64,000 bases of DNA from CAZNLH01 sp964573995 (GTDB lineage: Bacteria; Gemmatimonadota; CAZMKB01; CAZNLH01). Shown piece after piece: positions 17,278 through 24,824 of this stretch. Under the pieces are notes generated by a model. It was not told the origin of the DNA, made no database searches, and saw only the letters and a program-made list of their open reading frames with translations. The DNA is taken from the NCBI GenBank assembly GCA_964573995.1, contig CAZNLH010000012.1, positions 1 through 64,000 on the forward strand, written 5' to 3'. Each line of letters opens with the position of its first letter. Position 1 is the first letter of the stretch. Position numbers and translations under genes: made by a program.

Positions 17278-18615
17278 ATGCGTTTTTTTACCATCGGACT
17301 GATCTCCACACTCATCCTCACCTCACTGCCGATTGAAGGCGAGTGCCAGGTTCGCGCGAAGAGTTTCCAGTTATCTCCCACCTTCGGGCTCTTGTGGATG
17401 GACGCCTCGCAGGAAGGATCCGATCTCGCCCCGAGATCAAGCATCCTCGGCCTCAACGGTTCATACAACATAACGAACAGGATAGCCGCTGAAGGATCAT
17501 TCCTCTGGTCGCCCACCCATACCAAGGATGTCACGGCTCCACGGAGGCTGGACCTCGGTCTCTTCGACGGCGGCCTCCTGGTACACTTCACCCGGTCGAA
17601 GTTTGTACCCTATGCACGGGGCGGCGTGGGATATATCAAGAATTTTTCAGAGGTTGCCGATGAAGGCCCCAGTGATCCTTTTTACACCTTCGGAGGCGGT
17701 TTCAAACTCCTGTTTTCGGAGCAGGGGGGGTTCAGACTCGATTTTCGGGACGTCGTTTTCTCACATAGCCAGGACACGGGGTCCTCACCGACATTTCACA
17801 ACCTTGTGGGAACCGCATCGGCAGTGTTCCAGTTCGGCGGCCTGCCACCTAAGGACACCGATGGAGACGGAATACGCGACAAGAAGGACAACTGCCCTGA
17901 CACCCCGTTCGGCGCCCTGGTCGATGAGAGAGGGTGCCCGCTCGATGCAGACGGCGACGGGGTATACGATGGGCTGGACAAGTGCCCGAATACTCCAAAG
18001 TTGGCGCGGGTAGATCGCCGCGGTTGTCCCATTGATTCGGACGCGGATGGCGTCTACGATGGCCTGGACCAGTGCCCCGACACACCTCACGGCGCCAGGG
18101 TAGACTCCAAGGGATGCCCGAAAGATACCGATGGCGACGGTGTATATGATGGGTTGGACAAGTGCCCCGACACGCCTGCCGGTTCCCACATCGACAGGGA
18201 GGGGTGCAAACTGACCGAAGAGGAATTCGAGTTGCTCAACACCGGGACCTTGAGGCTCGAGGGCATCACTTTCGCGTCTGGAAGCAACAAGATCAATAAG
18301 AGTTCGTACCCGGCCCTCGATGAAGTCGGTCAAATCCTCGCCAAGTGGAAGGCATTGAAGGTAGAGATCGGCGGCCATACAGATTCCCAGGGGTCGGAAG
18401 CATTCAACCAGAAACTCAGTGAAAAGCGGGCAAATGCCGTAAGAGATTACCTCCTGGAGAAATTTCCCGAGATCAACCCCGAGGGCCTGACTGCAGTCGG
18501 CTATGGCGAATCCGTCCCTGTCGGCCCCAATGACACCGCGGAGGGGAGAAAAGCAAACCGGAGGGTGGAATTCAAGGTGACGAACCAGGGGACCTTGCAT
18601 AGGATCATCAAGTAA
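17278..18615 (+). CDS. OmpA-type outer membrane protein with thrombospondin-3 repeats
   Basis: A 445-residue protein from ATG 17278, chosen because AAAGGAG lies eight bases upstream and a signal peptide begins at once (MRFFTIGLISTLILTSLP). Residues ~20-190 form an outer-membrane beta-barrel-like domain. Residues ~192-311 are four 30-residue calcium-binding-type repeats (DxDGDGVYDGLDKCPDTP). The C-terminal ~120 residues are an OmpA peptidoglycan-binding domain (ITFASGSNKINKSS, GGHTDSQGSEAFNQKLSEKRA, GYGESVPVGPN, EGRKANRRVEFKV). It therefore spans from outer membrane to cell wall and stabilises the envelope, like OmpF/OprF-type porins. It is monocistronic, with its own promoter and a strong terminator. 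Confidence 0.93.
   Translation: MRFFTIGLISTLILTSLPIEGECQVRAKSFQLSPTFGLLWMDASQEGSDLAPRSSILGLNGSYNITNRIAAEGSFLWSPTHTKDVTAPRRLDLGLFDGGLLVHFTRSKFVPYARGGVGYIKNFSEVADEGPSDPFYTFGGGFKLLFSEQGGFRLDFRDVVFSHSQDTGSSPTFHNLVGTASAVFQFGGLPPKDTDGDGIRDKKDNCPDTPFGALVDERGCPLDADGDGVYDGLDKCPNTPKLARVDRRGCPIDSDADGVYDGLDQCPDTPHGARVDSKGCPKDTDGDGVYDGLDKCPDTPAGSHIDREGCKLTEEEFELLNTGTLRLEGITFASGSNKINKSSYPALDEVGQILAKWKALKVEIGGHTDSQGSEAFNQKLSEKRANAVRDYLLEKFPEINPEGLTAVGYGESVPVGPNDTAEGRKANRRVEFKVTNQGTLHRIIK
17851..18210 (+). repeat. Four 90-bp in-frame tandem repeats (TSP3 region)
   Basis: Four copies with exact 90-nt spacing (units begin near 17854, 17944, 18034 and 18124). Each encodes a 30-residue Asp-rich calcium-binding-type motif inside the OmpA-type gene. 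The copies are diverged at DNA level, so this is an old repeat rather than a recent slippage event. Confidence 0.85.
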
Positions 18616-18705
18616 GAGAGCGGCGGGCTTAGGATCGATACCGTGGATAGTGCCTGCCAAGGGACGCCCGGGTAGCGGGGAGAGAAGTCAACCGGTCAAA
18701 TTCGA

Positions 18706-18738
18706 AAAAGAGGGGGGGGTGATGTCCCCCCTCTTTCC
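18706..18738 (+). terminator. Rho-independent terminator after the OmpA-type gene
   Basis: AAAGAGGGGGG pairs with CCCCCCTCTTT (18726-18736) around a short loop, giving an 11-bp GC-rich stem with an A-rich foot and T-rich tail. It is about 90 nt after the stop codon. Confidence 0.75.
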
Positions 18739-18827
18739 TTTGAACGGCTCGATCGTGAATTAGCGTTCCCAAATCCCCCCTCGAGATTGTCAATTGCCAT
18801 GGCCAGGTATATCAGGATCGAATATTC

Positions 18828-18856
18828 TTGACAAAGCAGGCATCCAGGTTTATATC
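18828..18856 (+). promoter_or_regulatory. Promoter of the radical SAM gene
   Basis: TTGACA at 18828-18833, 17-nt spacer, TATATC at 18851-18856, about 75 nt upstream of the chosen start. Confidence 0.65.
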
Positions 18857-18931
18857 ATCACAATCCTGCTGCATTACAATTAAATCTTGGGCCTGCGGCA
18901 TGGGCCCGGCAGGTTGCCTGGGAGGAAACGG

Positions 18932-19924
18932 ATGAGGAAACTGGACAAGTCCCTCGCAATACGAATGATAGCGAGGGGAACCATCAGTTACAATCTCAAG
19001 AGACCTATCGGGGTCTCTTTCGAGTTGACCCATTCATGCACCTGCAATTGCCGGCACTGTGACCACGGCGGCAAGGTCCCCAACGAGAAGCGCCTCGGCC
19101 ACGACGATTACCGGAGGCTCGAGAGGCAATTAAAACCAACCTTGCTCCAACTTTCAGGCGGCGAACCACTGTTGCGCGACGATCTCCTGGATATCGTCAG
19201 GGGGGTAAAAGAGAGGTCCGGCCTCCCCTATCTCATCGTAGTGACGAACGGGAGCCTTCTCACCGAAGATATATACCTCGAATGCGTAAGAGCCGGGGTG
19301 AACCAGTTCTCCATATCTCTTGATTTTCCGGACGAACGGCACGATGACTTTCGACGGCATCGTGGCCTCTTCCAACGTCTTTCGGACATCGTCCCCAAAC
19401 TCGCCGCTCACGGATACGACAACATCGTCCTGAACACCGCAATAACGAGGTGGAACCTTCCCTACCTCTTGGAGTGCCACGATAAGGCAGTCGAGTGGGG
19501 GGTAAACATCTCTTATAGTCCCTATACCAGCAAGAGGACAGGAGACCCGGAATTCGACATCAAGGACGCCAAGGACCTGGAACTCCTCAAAGAGACAATC
19601 CAAGGGCTCATCTCACTCAAGAAGGCCGACAACTGTGTCGTAAACCCGGATTGGACCTTGAGCAACACATACGATTTCTTTGAGAATGGCGGGGTTCCAG
19701 GCTGCATGGCCGGCATGCGGCACATGGTAGTCAATCCGGACGGGACCATGCGCCCCTGCTCCATGTTCCACTACCGGTTCAAGGACAGAAACGAGATGTT
19801 CGAGAAATTCGTCAAGACAAACACCTGCGGCGGGTGTTACGTATCCATTCGTGCCTACCTGACCGAGAGTTACTGGACACTCCTCCTCGACAACGTCCGC
19901 GAGAAGGTACTGAAGTCATCTTAA
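18932..19924 (+). CDS. Radical SAM protein with C-terminal cysteine cluster
   Basis: A 330-residue protein from ATG 18932, supported by GGGAGG about six bases upstream; an earlier in-frame ATG at 18887 lacks a site. The radical SAM cluster motif CTCNCRHC gives C36, C40 and C43 (CxxxCxxC). SGGEPLLRDDL and VVTNGSLL are the SAM-binding strands. The C-terminal part has further cysteines in GCMAG, PCSMF and CGGCYVS, placed like a partial SPASM or twitch domain that could bind an auxiliary iron-sulfur cluster. SPASM proteins typically modify peptides or carry out anaerobic maturation, but no peptide substrate gene is visible nearby. It stands alone between its own promoter and a convergent sulfatase-fold gene. 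Substrate unknown. Confidence 0.88.
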   Translation: MRKLDKSLAIRMIARGTISYNLKRPIGVSFELTHSCTCNCRHCDHGGKVPNEKRLGHDDYRRLERQLKPTLLQLSGGEPLLRDDLLDIVRGVKERSGLPYLIVVTNGSLLTEDIYLECVRAGVNQFSISLDFPDERHDDFRRHRGLFQRLSDIVPKLAAHGYDNIVLNTAITRWNLPYLLECHDKAVEWGVNISYSPYTSKRTGDPEFDIKDAKDLELLKETIQGLISLKKADNCVVNPDWTLSNTYDFFENGGVPGCMAGMRHMVVNPDGTMRPCSMFHYRFKDRNEMFEKFVKTNTCGGCYVSIRAYLTESYWTLLLDNVREKVLKSS

Positions 19925-19933
19925 TCACCCGGG

Positions 19934-22024
19934 TCACTTCACGTATCCCAGCGCCCTCAGTTGCTCCTGCACACTCTCGTCGATCGGTGCCTCCTCAGGT
20001 ATTACACCGTAATACTCCCTGAGTTCGGCGCAGGCGGATCGGCGGAGATCCAGGATGGTCCTGGCCCTCTCCAGTTGCTCCTCCGTTGCCTGCATGGCCT
20101 CGTATCCTGATGCCGAGTCCAAACGGAAGAACTCTTCATCCCCGGTAACGGCATGGAGTACATACTTATACTCCCCGAATGCGACCGATTCCTGCTGTTC
20201 ATAATAGAGAGTGCCGGTGCTGAGCAAGGGGGTGGCCTCCCCGCTTTGAGCCCTGCCATCAATAAGGGCTATGAGTGATCTACCGGTCAGGTATTGATCC
20301 TCATAGTCGACATCGCAGATATCGAGAACCGTAGGCAGGATGCTCTCCGTCGACACCCTTGCTGCGACCTCGCCCTGGCGAACCGATCTCGGGAGTTTGA
20401 CTATCAGGGGCACCCAGAGCAGTTCCTGATTGAGCGAATGTCCATGCTCAAAGCCGCCGTGTTCCCAGAACTCCTCACCATGGTCACTTGTTAGAAGGAT
20501 AAGGGCATCATCGTAGATCCCCAGGCGCTTCAGTGCCTGTAACACCTGGCCGACATTATCATCCACGTACCTTACTTCACCACCGTAAAGAGCCCTGATC
20601 CACCTCCTCTCCGTCGGTGTGGGGAATAAGTGCCCGGCTCGAATGTCATCCGCGCGATGGAAAGTCGTCCCGATGCGGGGAGAAGGCTCTCCGTCGGGGA
20701 TGAAGGCCGGTGGGGGAGAGTATGGCACGTGGGGGTCCAGGTAGTGCGTCCAAAGGAAAAACCTGCGATCCTTGTTGCGTTCCATCCACCTGGTGACCAG
20801 GTTCGTGATCTGCCCGGTAGATCCTGTCGATGGAAACAGCCACGGGAAGATAGAGTCGACCACGAAACCGCCGAGTGAACTGTGTCTGACAGGTACCCCC
20901 GTGAAGGTATATTCATCAAAGCCCTGGCATACATTATAACTGCTCATCAGAAAAGGATTATACCCGATCGCCGCAGTATAGTAGCCGGCCTCCTGCATGT
21001 ATTCGGCAAGGGTCGTCAATTCATCCGGAAGCCTGGAGCGCGGGTACATCGTCTGGTGGACGAGAGGCGACAACCCCGTCATGATCGATGACACCGACGG
21101 CAACGTCCAGGGGGCGGAGGACACGGCCCTTTTAAAAAGAACCCCGTCCCGCGCCAGCGTGTCGATGTTGGGAGTAGTGGGCGCGCCAGGGTTCAGGCAC
21201 GACAGGAAATCCGCCCTCAATGTATCTATGGTGATCAGGATCACATGCCTTACCGGGAGGCCCGCCCGCACTTCGGATCGGGAGGGTCCCGAGGGTGAGT
21301 TGAACCCAACCAGGACATGCAGCGGGAGGACGAGAACCGCCGCGAGCAGGGATCCCATGAGGAGAGTTGTGCCTCCTCCACTCGCGACGCGCCGCACCGC
21401 AATGATGGTGGCGATGGCCAACCCGCCAAATGCCAAGAACACCAGGAGGAACTGGATCGATGGAAAAAGGCCAATCCTGGCTCTCATCAGCCACGCGAAC
21501 AAGCCAAACTCAGCGAGTATGTAAGGCGTGGAACAGCCGACGACCTCCACGACTTGCCTGTACTTCGTCGAGAGTGCAGTCTCAGAAGCCGTGACGTAGG
21601 CGCCGATGGAAACCACGAGCGAGCCGGCAGCGAGGATGAACAGGCGCGCCAAGTCGTGACGCGACCATGAGGGTGGAATGATCTCGCTCATGGAGAGTGC
21701 GGCGCAGAATAATACCAGGAACACGGAGAGAGAGATGGCAAGGGGGAGAGTAGACAGTCGGAGAGCCCGCCCAACAGGATATGCAACGGCAAGCCACAGA
21801 AAGAGATACGTTACCAGGACCAGTGCTGCAACGGCCGCTATATTCAGGGAGACTATCGATGAGGAGAGTTCGTCGGGTTTGAGGAGAAGAACGACAATGA
21901 CATCAAAAAGGCCGGCAAAGAGGCTCGTGAAGCATGCGATCGAGACGAATCGCGATAATGTACATCGCAGCTCCGTGCCACCGGCGGAGAATTCCTTTTG
22001 GGCCTTATTCCTGAGATCTTTCAC
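19934..22024 (-). CDS. Membrane-anchored sulfatase-fold hydrolase/transferase
   Basis: A 696-residue protein starting at GTG 22024. Residues ~1-265 contain about seven transmembrane segments. The remainder is an alkaline-phosphatase/sulfatase-superfamily domain facing the periplasm: LITIDTLRADFLSCL (metal Asp), SSAPWTLPSVSSIMTG, THYLDPHVPYSPP and LLTSDHGEEFWEHGGFEHGH. Classical sulfatases have Cys or Ser (CxPxR) that becomes formylglycine; here that position is in APWTLPS with Thr, as in phosphoethanolamine or phosphoglycerol transferases. The layout, several membrane helices then this domain, also resembles EptA/LtaS-type transferases. The likely role is modification of lipid or glycan headgroups. 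It is monocistronic and has a near-consensus promoter. Confidence 0.82.
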   Translation of the reverse strand: MKDLRNKAQKEFSAGGTELRCTLSRFVSIACFTSLFAGLFDVIVVLLLKPDELSSSIVSLNIAAVAALVLVTYLFLWLAVAYPVGRALRLSTLPLAISLSVFLVLFCAALSMSEIIPPSWSRHDLARLFILAAGSLVVSIGAYVTASETALSTKYRQVVEVVGCSTPYILAEFGLFAWLMRARIGLFPSIQFLLVFLAFGGLAIATIIAVRRVASGGGTTLLMGSLLAAVLVLPLHVLVGFNSPSGPSRSEVRAGLPVRHVILITIDTLRADFLSCLNPGAPTTPNIDTLARDGVLFKRAVSSAPWTLPSVSSIMTGLSPLVHQTMYPRSRLPDELTTLAEYMQEAGYYTAAIGYNPFLMSSYNVCQGFDEYTFTGVPVRHSSLGGFVVDSIFPWLFPSTGSTGQITNLVTRWMERNKDRRFFLWTHYLDPHVPYSPPPAFIPDGEPSPRIGTTFHRADDIRAGHLFPTPTERRWIRALYGGEVRYVDDNVGQVLQALKRLGIYDDALILLTSDHGEEFWEHGGFEHGHSLNQELLWVPLIVKLPRSVRQGEVAARVSTESILPTVLDICDVDYEDQYLTGRSLIALIDGRAQSGEATPLLSTGTLYYEQQESVAFGEYKYVLHAVTGDEEFFRLDSASGYEAMQATEEQLERARTILDLRRSACAELREYYGVIPEEAPIDESVQEQLRALGYVK

Positions 22025-22066
22025 GGCCCCGCCATGATATGAGAAACATTGTAATTACCGGCCCTC

Positions 22067-22095
22067 ATTATATCAACCGCTTCGAGAGAAGTCAA
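22067..22095 (-). promoter_or_regulatory. Promoter of the sulfatase-fold gene
   Basis: On the minus strand TTGACT (22095-22090), 17-nt spacer, perfect TATAAT (22072-22067), about 43 nt from the GTG start. Confidence 0.75.
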
Positions 22096-22192
22096 GGGGG
22101 ATTCCTGTTGGACTTCCCCCGTTTTTTCACTCTTGATCTTTGCAACTATAGATCAGGCAAGTTATTAGCAAATAGAATAAATGAAACAGGTC

Positions 22193-22402
22193 TTTTTTTC
22201 ACTGAAGGATGTCTCTTGGAGCGACTTAAAGTCTTCTTGGGGATACCCGTCTAAGCGAAGTCGAGCGTGCCCGTCAGGGACGCCTGTACTTGTCTGAGCC
22301 CCGCAAGAGGCGAGTTTGTGCAGGCGAGCGAGACAAGCTTTAGAACGGGTCAAGAAGACGACCCAGGAGCGAAAGAGGCATCCTTCAGTGCATATAAAAA
22401 AA
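22193..22402. repeat. ~210-nt imperfect palindrome (MITE-like or structured element)
   Basis: The two ends are reverse complements: T7 at 22193-22199 with A7 at 22396-22402, and CACTGAAGGATG (22200-22211) with its complement at 22379-22390. Inward, GTCTTCTTG (22231-22239) pairs with 22351-22359, ACCCGT (22245-22250) with 22345-22350, and CTTGTCT (22289-22295) with 22331-22337. An inner CGCCTG/CAGGCG pair (22281-22286 with 22321-22326) is an alternative fold. No transposase is encoded. It sits in a 565-nt gap between the sulfatase-fold gene and the efflux operon, so it could be a non-autonomous insertion, a transcription barrier or a structured RNA. Confidence 0.75.
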
Positions 22403-22501
22403 TATGGGGAGCTCCAGTAATTCCGCACGGTCCCGTGAGCGGTTGCAGCCTTAGGACGGTCGGCGACATGTACTTCCATGTCACGACATCGCGCGGTTCC
22501 C

Positions 22502-22530
22502 TTGAAAACGGCACCGGAATACGGTATATT
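22502..22530 (+). promoter_or_regulatory. Promoter of the efflux operon
   Basis: TTGAAA at 22502-22507, 17-nt spacer, TATATT at 22525-22530, about 60 nt before the first gene of the TolC/adaptor/RND operon. Confidence 0.6.
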
Positions 22531-22589
22531 CAGTCTTCGACAATCAGGGGCAATGTCCTCTTCATCATCTTGCCGAGCCGGATGCCACC

Positions 22590-23864
22590 ATGTCGAGACT
22601 ACACCTCAAGATGCCCTGCGTCGTAACCATCTCACTACTCCTGTTACCGGGGCTGATACATGGCCGGACAACGGGTTACGACATGGCCGACGCGATCGAC
22701 CTTGCGATCCGGAACAATCGGGACCTCGCCGTGTTGCAAAAGAATGTGGAGGCGGCTGAGGGAAGGGTGAAGGCCGCCTCACGACGATTCCAGGACAACC
22801 CGGACCTTTCGTGGAAAGTGGCGAAGCAGACGAGCGGCAGCAGGGGGCTTACCGACTACTCACTCTCCTTGGGCCAGAGAATCGAGATCAGGGGCCAGAG
22901 GGGGCTAAGGACCAGGATCGCGGAACTCGAACTGTCGAAGGCCTGGCTCCGGTTGGAAAAGGCGAAGTTTTCGGTTGAGGAGGATGTAAAGGGCCTCTTC
23001 ATAGACCTGGCTTCCCTCAATGAAAGACTCCAGGCAACGACGGCCCTCCTGAAGGTAGAGGAGGAACTACTCGACTGGCTTACGGCACAGGCCGTCCACG
23101 GCGAGATACCATCGGTCGAATCCAATACCGTCCAACTCGAAGTGCTGATCACGAGGGGAAAGATCATGGCCTTGAACCGCTCCCTCATGGAGACACGTCA
23201 GGACCTTGAATGGGTAATGAACACGCAACTGCCCGAGGGGGCCACCATCGACGCCAGTTACCCCGACTTCCCCGAGAAGATCGACCTCGACGTCATCCTG
23301 CCGGCGATCGATAAATCCAATTTCGACATCCGGCTCGCCCGGGTGGACTCCGAGAATTCCGTATATCTCCTGAGGCTCATTAGGGCCGGCAGGGATTTCC
23401 CTTCCATCAAGCCTTTCTTGTCGTGGTACAGTGAAGAAGGAGACAATTTCATGGGCCTGGGCCTTTCGATGCCGATCCCCCTTTTCAATCGAAGGGGCGG
23501 AGAGATCTCCGCTGCCCGCGCCGACAGCGAAAAATATGCCCTTCAACTCAGAGAGGTCAGGGACCGCGTAAGGTCCGACATGGAGAAATACGACCACCTC
23601 CTCTCCCTTGACGACAAGCAGAGGGAGACGTTCGTAAGCCAGATCCTGCCGATAAGTCGCGAAAGCGTGGACGACGCGCGCCTCCGTTACCAGAGGGGAG
23701 AGATCGACCTGACGACCCTGGAGAGATACTCGGACGCCTGGGCAAAGAGCCGGGTGGAATACTCGAAATTCATACAGGACTATTACCATACACTCTGCCG
23801 CGTGGAATCGCTCCTTGGAACGGAACTCAATGATCTTGCCGGCAACAGGGAAACGGGGGAATAA
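22590..23864 (+). CDS. TolC-family outer membrane efflux protein
   Basis: A 424-residue outer membrane factor. The N-terminal segment VVTISLLLLPGLIHG is a signal peptide. The mature part has the duplicated, coiled-coil-rich layout of TolC/CusC proteins: MADAIDLAIRNNRDLAVLQKN at the start of the first repeat and a second repeat ending LRYQRGEIDLTTLERYSDAW. It would form the trimeric channel through the outer membrane for the pump encoded next to it. It is the first gene of a three-gene operon, two bases before the adaptor gene. No lipobox is apparent. Substrate class is not predictable from this subunit. Confidence 0.9.
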   Translation: MSRLHLKMPCVVTISLLLLPGLIHGRTTGYDMADAIDLAIRNNRDLAVLQKNVEAAEGRVKAASRRFQDNPDLSWKVAKQTSGSRGLTDYSLSLGQRIEIRGQRGLRTRIAELELSKAWLRLEKAKFSVEEDVKGLFIDLASLNERLQATTALLKVEEELLDWLTAQAVHGEIPSVESNTVQLEVLITRGKIMALNRSLMETRQDLEWVMNTQLPEGATIDASYPDFPEKIDLDVILPAIDKSNFDIRLARVDSENSVYLLRLIRAGRDFPSIKPFLSWYSEEGDNFMGLGLSMPIPLFNRRGGEISAARADSEKYALQLREVRDRVRSDMEKYDHLLSLDDKQRETFVSQILPISRESVDDARLRYQRGEIDLTTLERYSDAWAKSRVEYSKFIQDYYHTLCRVESLLGTELNDLAGNRETGE

Positions 23865-23866
23865 CA

Positions 23867-24817
23867 ATGCCAGGATTTAAAAGTCCCGCCATAGGACACG
23901 TAACCCTTGTTGTCTCTTTCTCACTTGCAACCCTCATCCCCCTTTCATGCTCAAATCGGGATGAACATCCACAGATCCCCGCCCAGAGCATGGTCAAGAC
24001 CGCCCGCGTGATTCAGCGAGACTTCAAAGAGGAAGCGACGGGCTATGGATACACAAGGCCGTCGAGACAGGTGGAGGTCGTCTCCTACACCCGCGGAAGG
24101 CTCGAAAGGATATGGACCAGGGATGGAGAGAAGGTCGTGAAGGGACAGAGACTCTTCTCGATCGAGGGGTATTTTCGGATCAAGGAGAAAGAAGAATTGG
24201 GCCCCCGTGAAGGTGAAGTGCCGCGAGGAGATGCCAACCACCAGATCATCAAGACATCGCCGATGGAGGGATACGTATCTCTACGGAAGTACCCGGGGCA
24301 GGCCGTCCAGGTGGGTGAGATCCTCGCCACGATCGCGGATCCTTCGGAACTGATAGCGGAGATAGAGATCTTCGGTCCGGAAGCCGCCAAGGTCCGGGCC
24401 GATCAGCCCGCCGTAATTGCCGTACCCGCAGGCCAAGTCGAGGGAAAGGTCGCCTACGTCGCCTCCATCACCGATCCTCGATCCGGGGGACGCAAGGTCG
24501 GGATAAAGATATCCCAGGAGAACCCGTGGAAGATCCTCCCCGGGGACTTCGTCCGGGGAGAGATCATCGTGGAACTGCATGCATCTTCCATGGCCGTCCC
24601 TGTGGGAGCGGTCCTCAACGATCAGGGCGAGCGGGTCGTTATTGTGAGGACCGACAAGGGCCTTGAAAAGCGCCCCATCCGGACCGGTACCGGTGGACAG
24701 GATAGCGGTTACATCGAAGTGGTAGACGGCGTCAGGGAGAATGATGAGGTCGTCACGGAAGGTGCATACGAGATCCTCCATCGAAAGATAAGAGAGAAGA
24801 TAAAGCCGGAAGACTGA
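23867..24817 (+). CDS. RND efflux periplasmic adaptor (membrane fusion lipoprotein)
   Basis: A 316-residue HlyD/AcrA-type adaptor. A signal sequence ends in LIPLSC at residues about 20-25, so the protein is probably a lipoprotein anchored through that cysteine. A biotinyl-lipoyl-like half follows (VEVVSYTRGRLERIWTRDGEKVVKGQRLF) with its second half (TSPMEGYVSLRKYPGQAVQVGEILATIAD). After these come beta-barrel and membrane-proximal domains ending VVDGVRENDEVVTEGAYEIL. It bridges the inner membrane RND pump and the TolC-type channel. It lies between the two partner genes with gaps of 2 and 7 nt, so the three are co-translated. Confidence 0.93.
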   Translation: MPGFKSPAIGHVTLVVSFSLATLIPLSCSNRDEHPQIPAQSMVKTARVIQRDFKEEATGYGYTRPSRQVEVVSYTRGRLERIWTRDGEKVVKGQRLFSIEGYFRIKEKEELGPREGEVPRGDANHQIIKTSPMEGYVSLRKYPGQAVQVGEILATIADPSELIAEIEIFGPEAAKVRADQPAVIAVPAGQVEGKVAYVASITDPRSGGRKVGIKISQENPWKILPGDFVRGEIIVELHASSMAVPVGAVLNDQGERVVIVRTDKGLEKRPIRTGTGGQDSGYIEVVDGVRENDEVVTEGAYEILHRKIREKIKPED

Positions 24818-24824
24818 CGGCATC

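Noticed and set aside
22165..22479. A 104-residue minus-strand frame across the large palindrome
   Set aside because: It merely reads through both arms of the inverted repeat; no coding signature.
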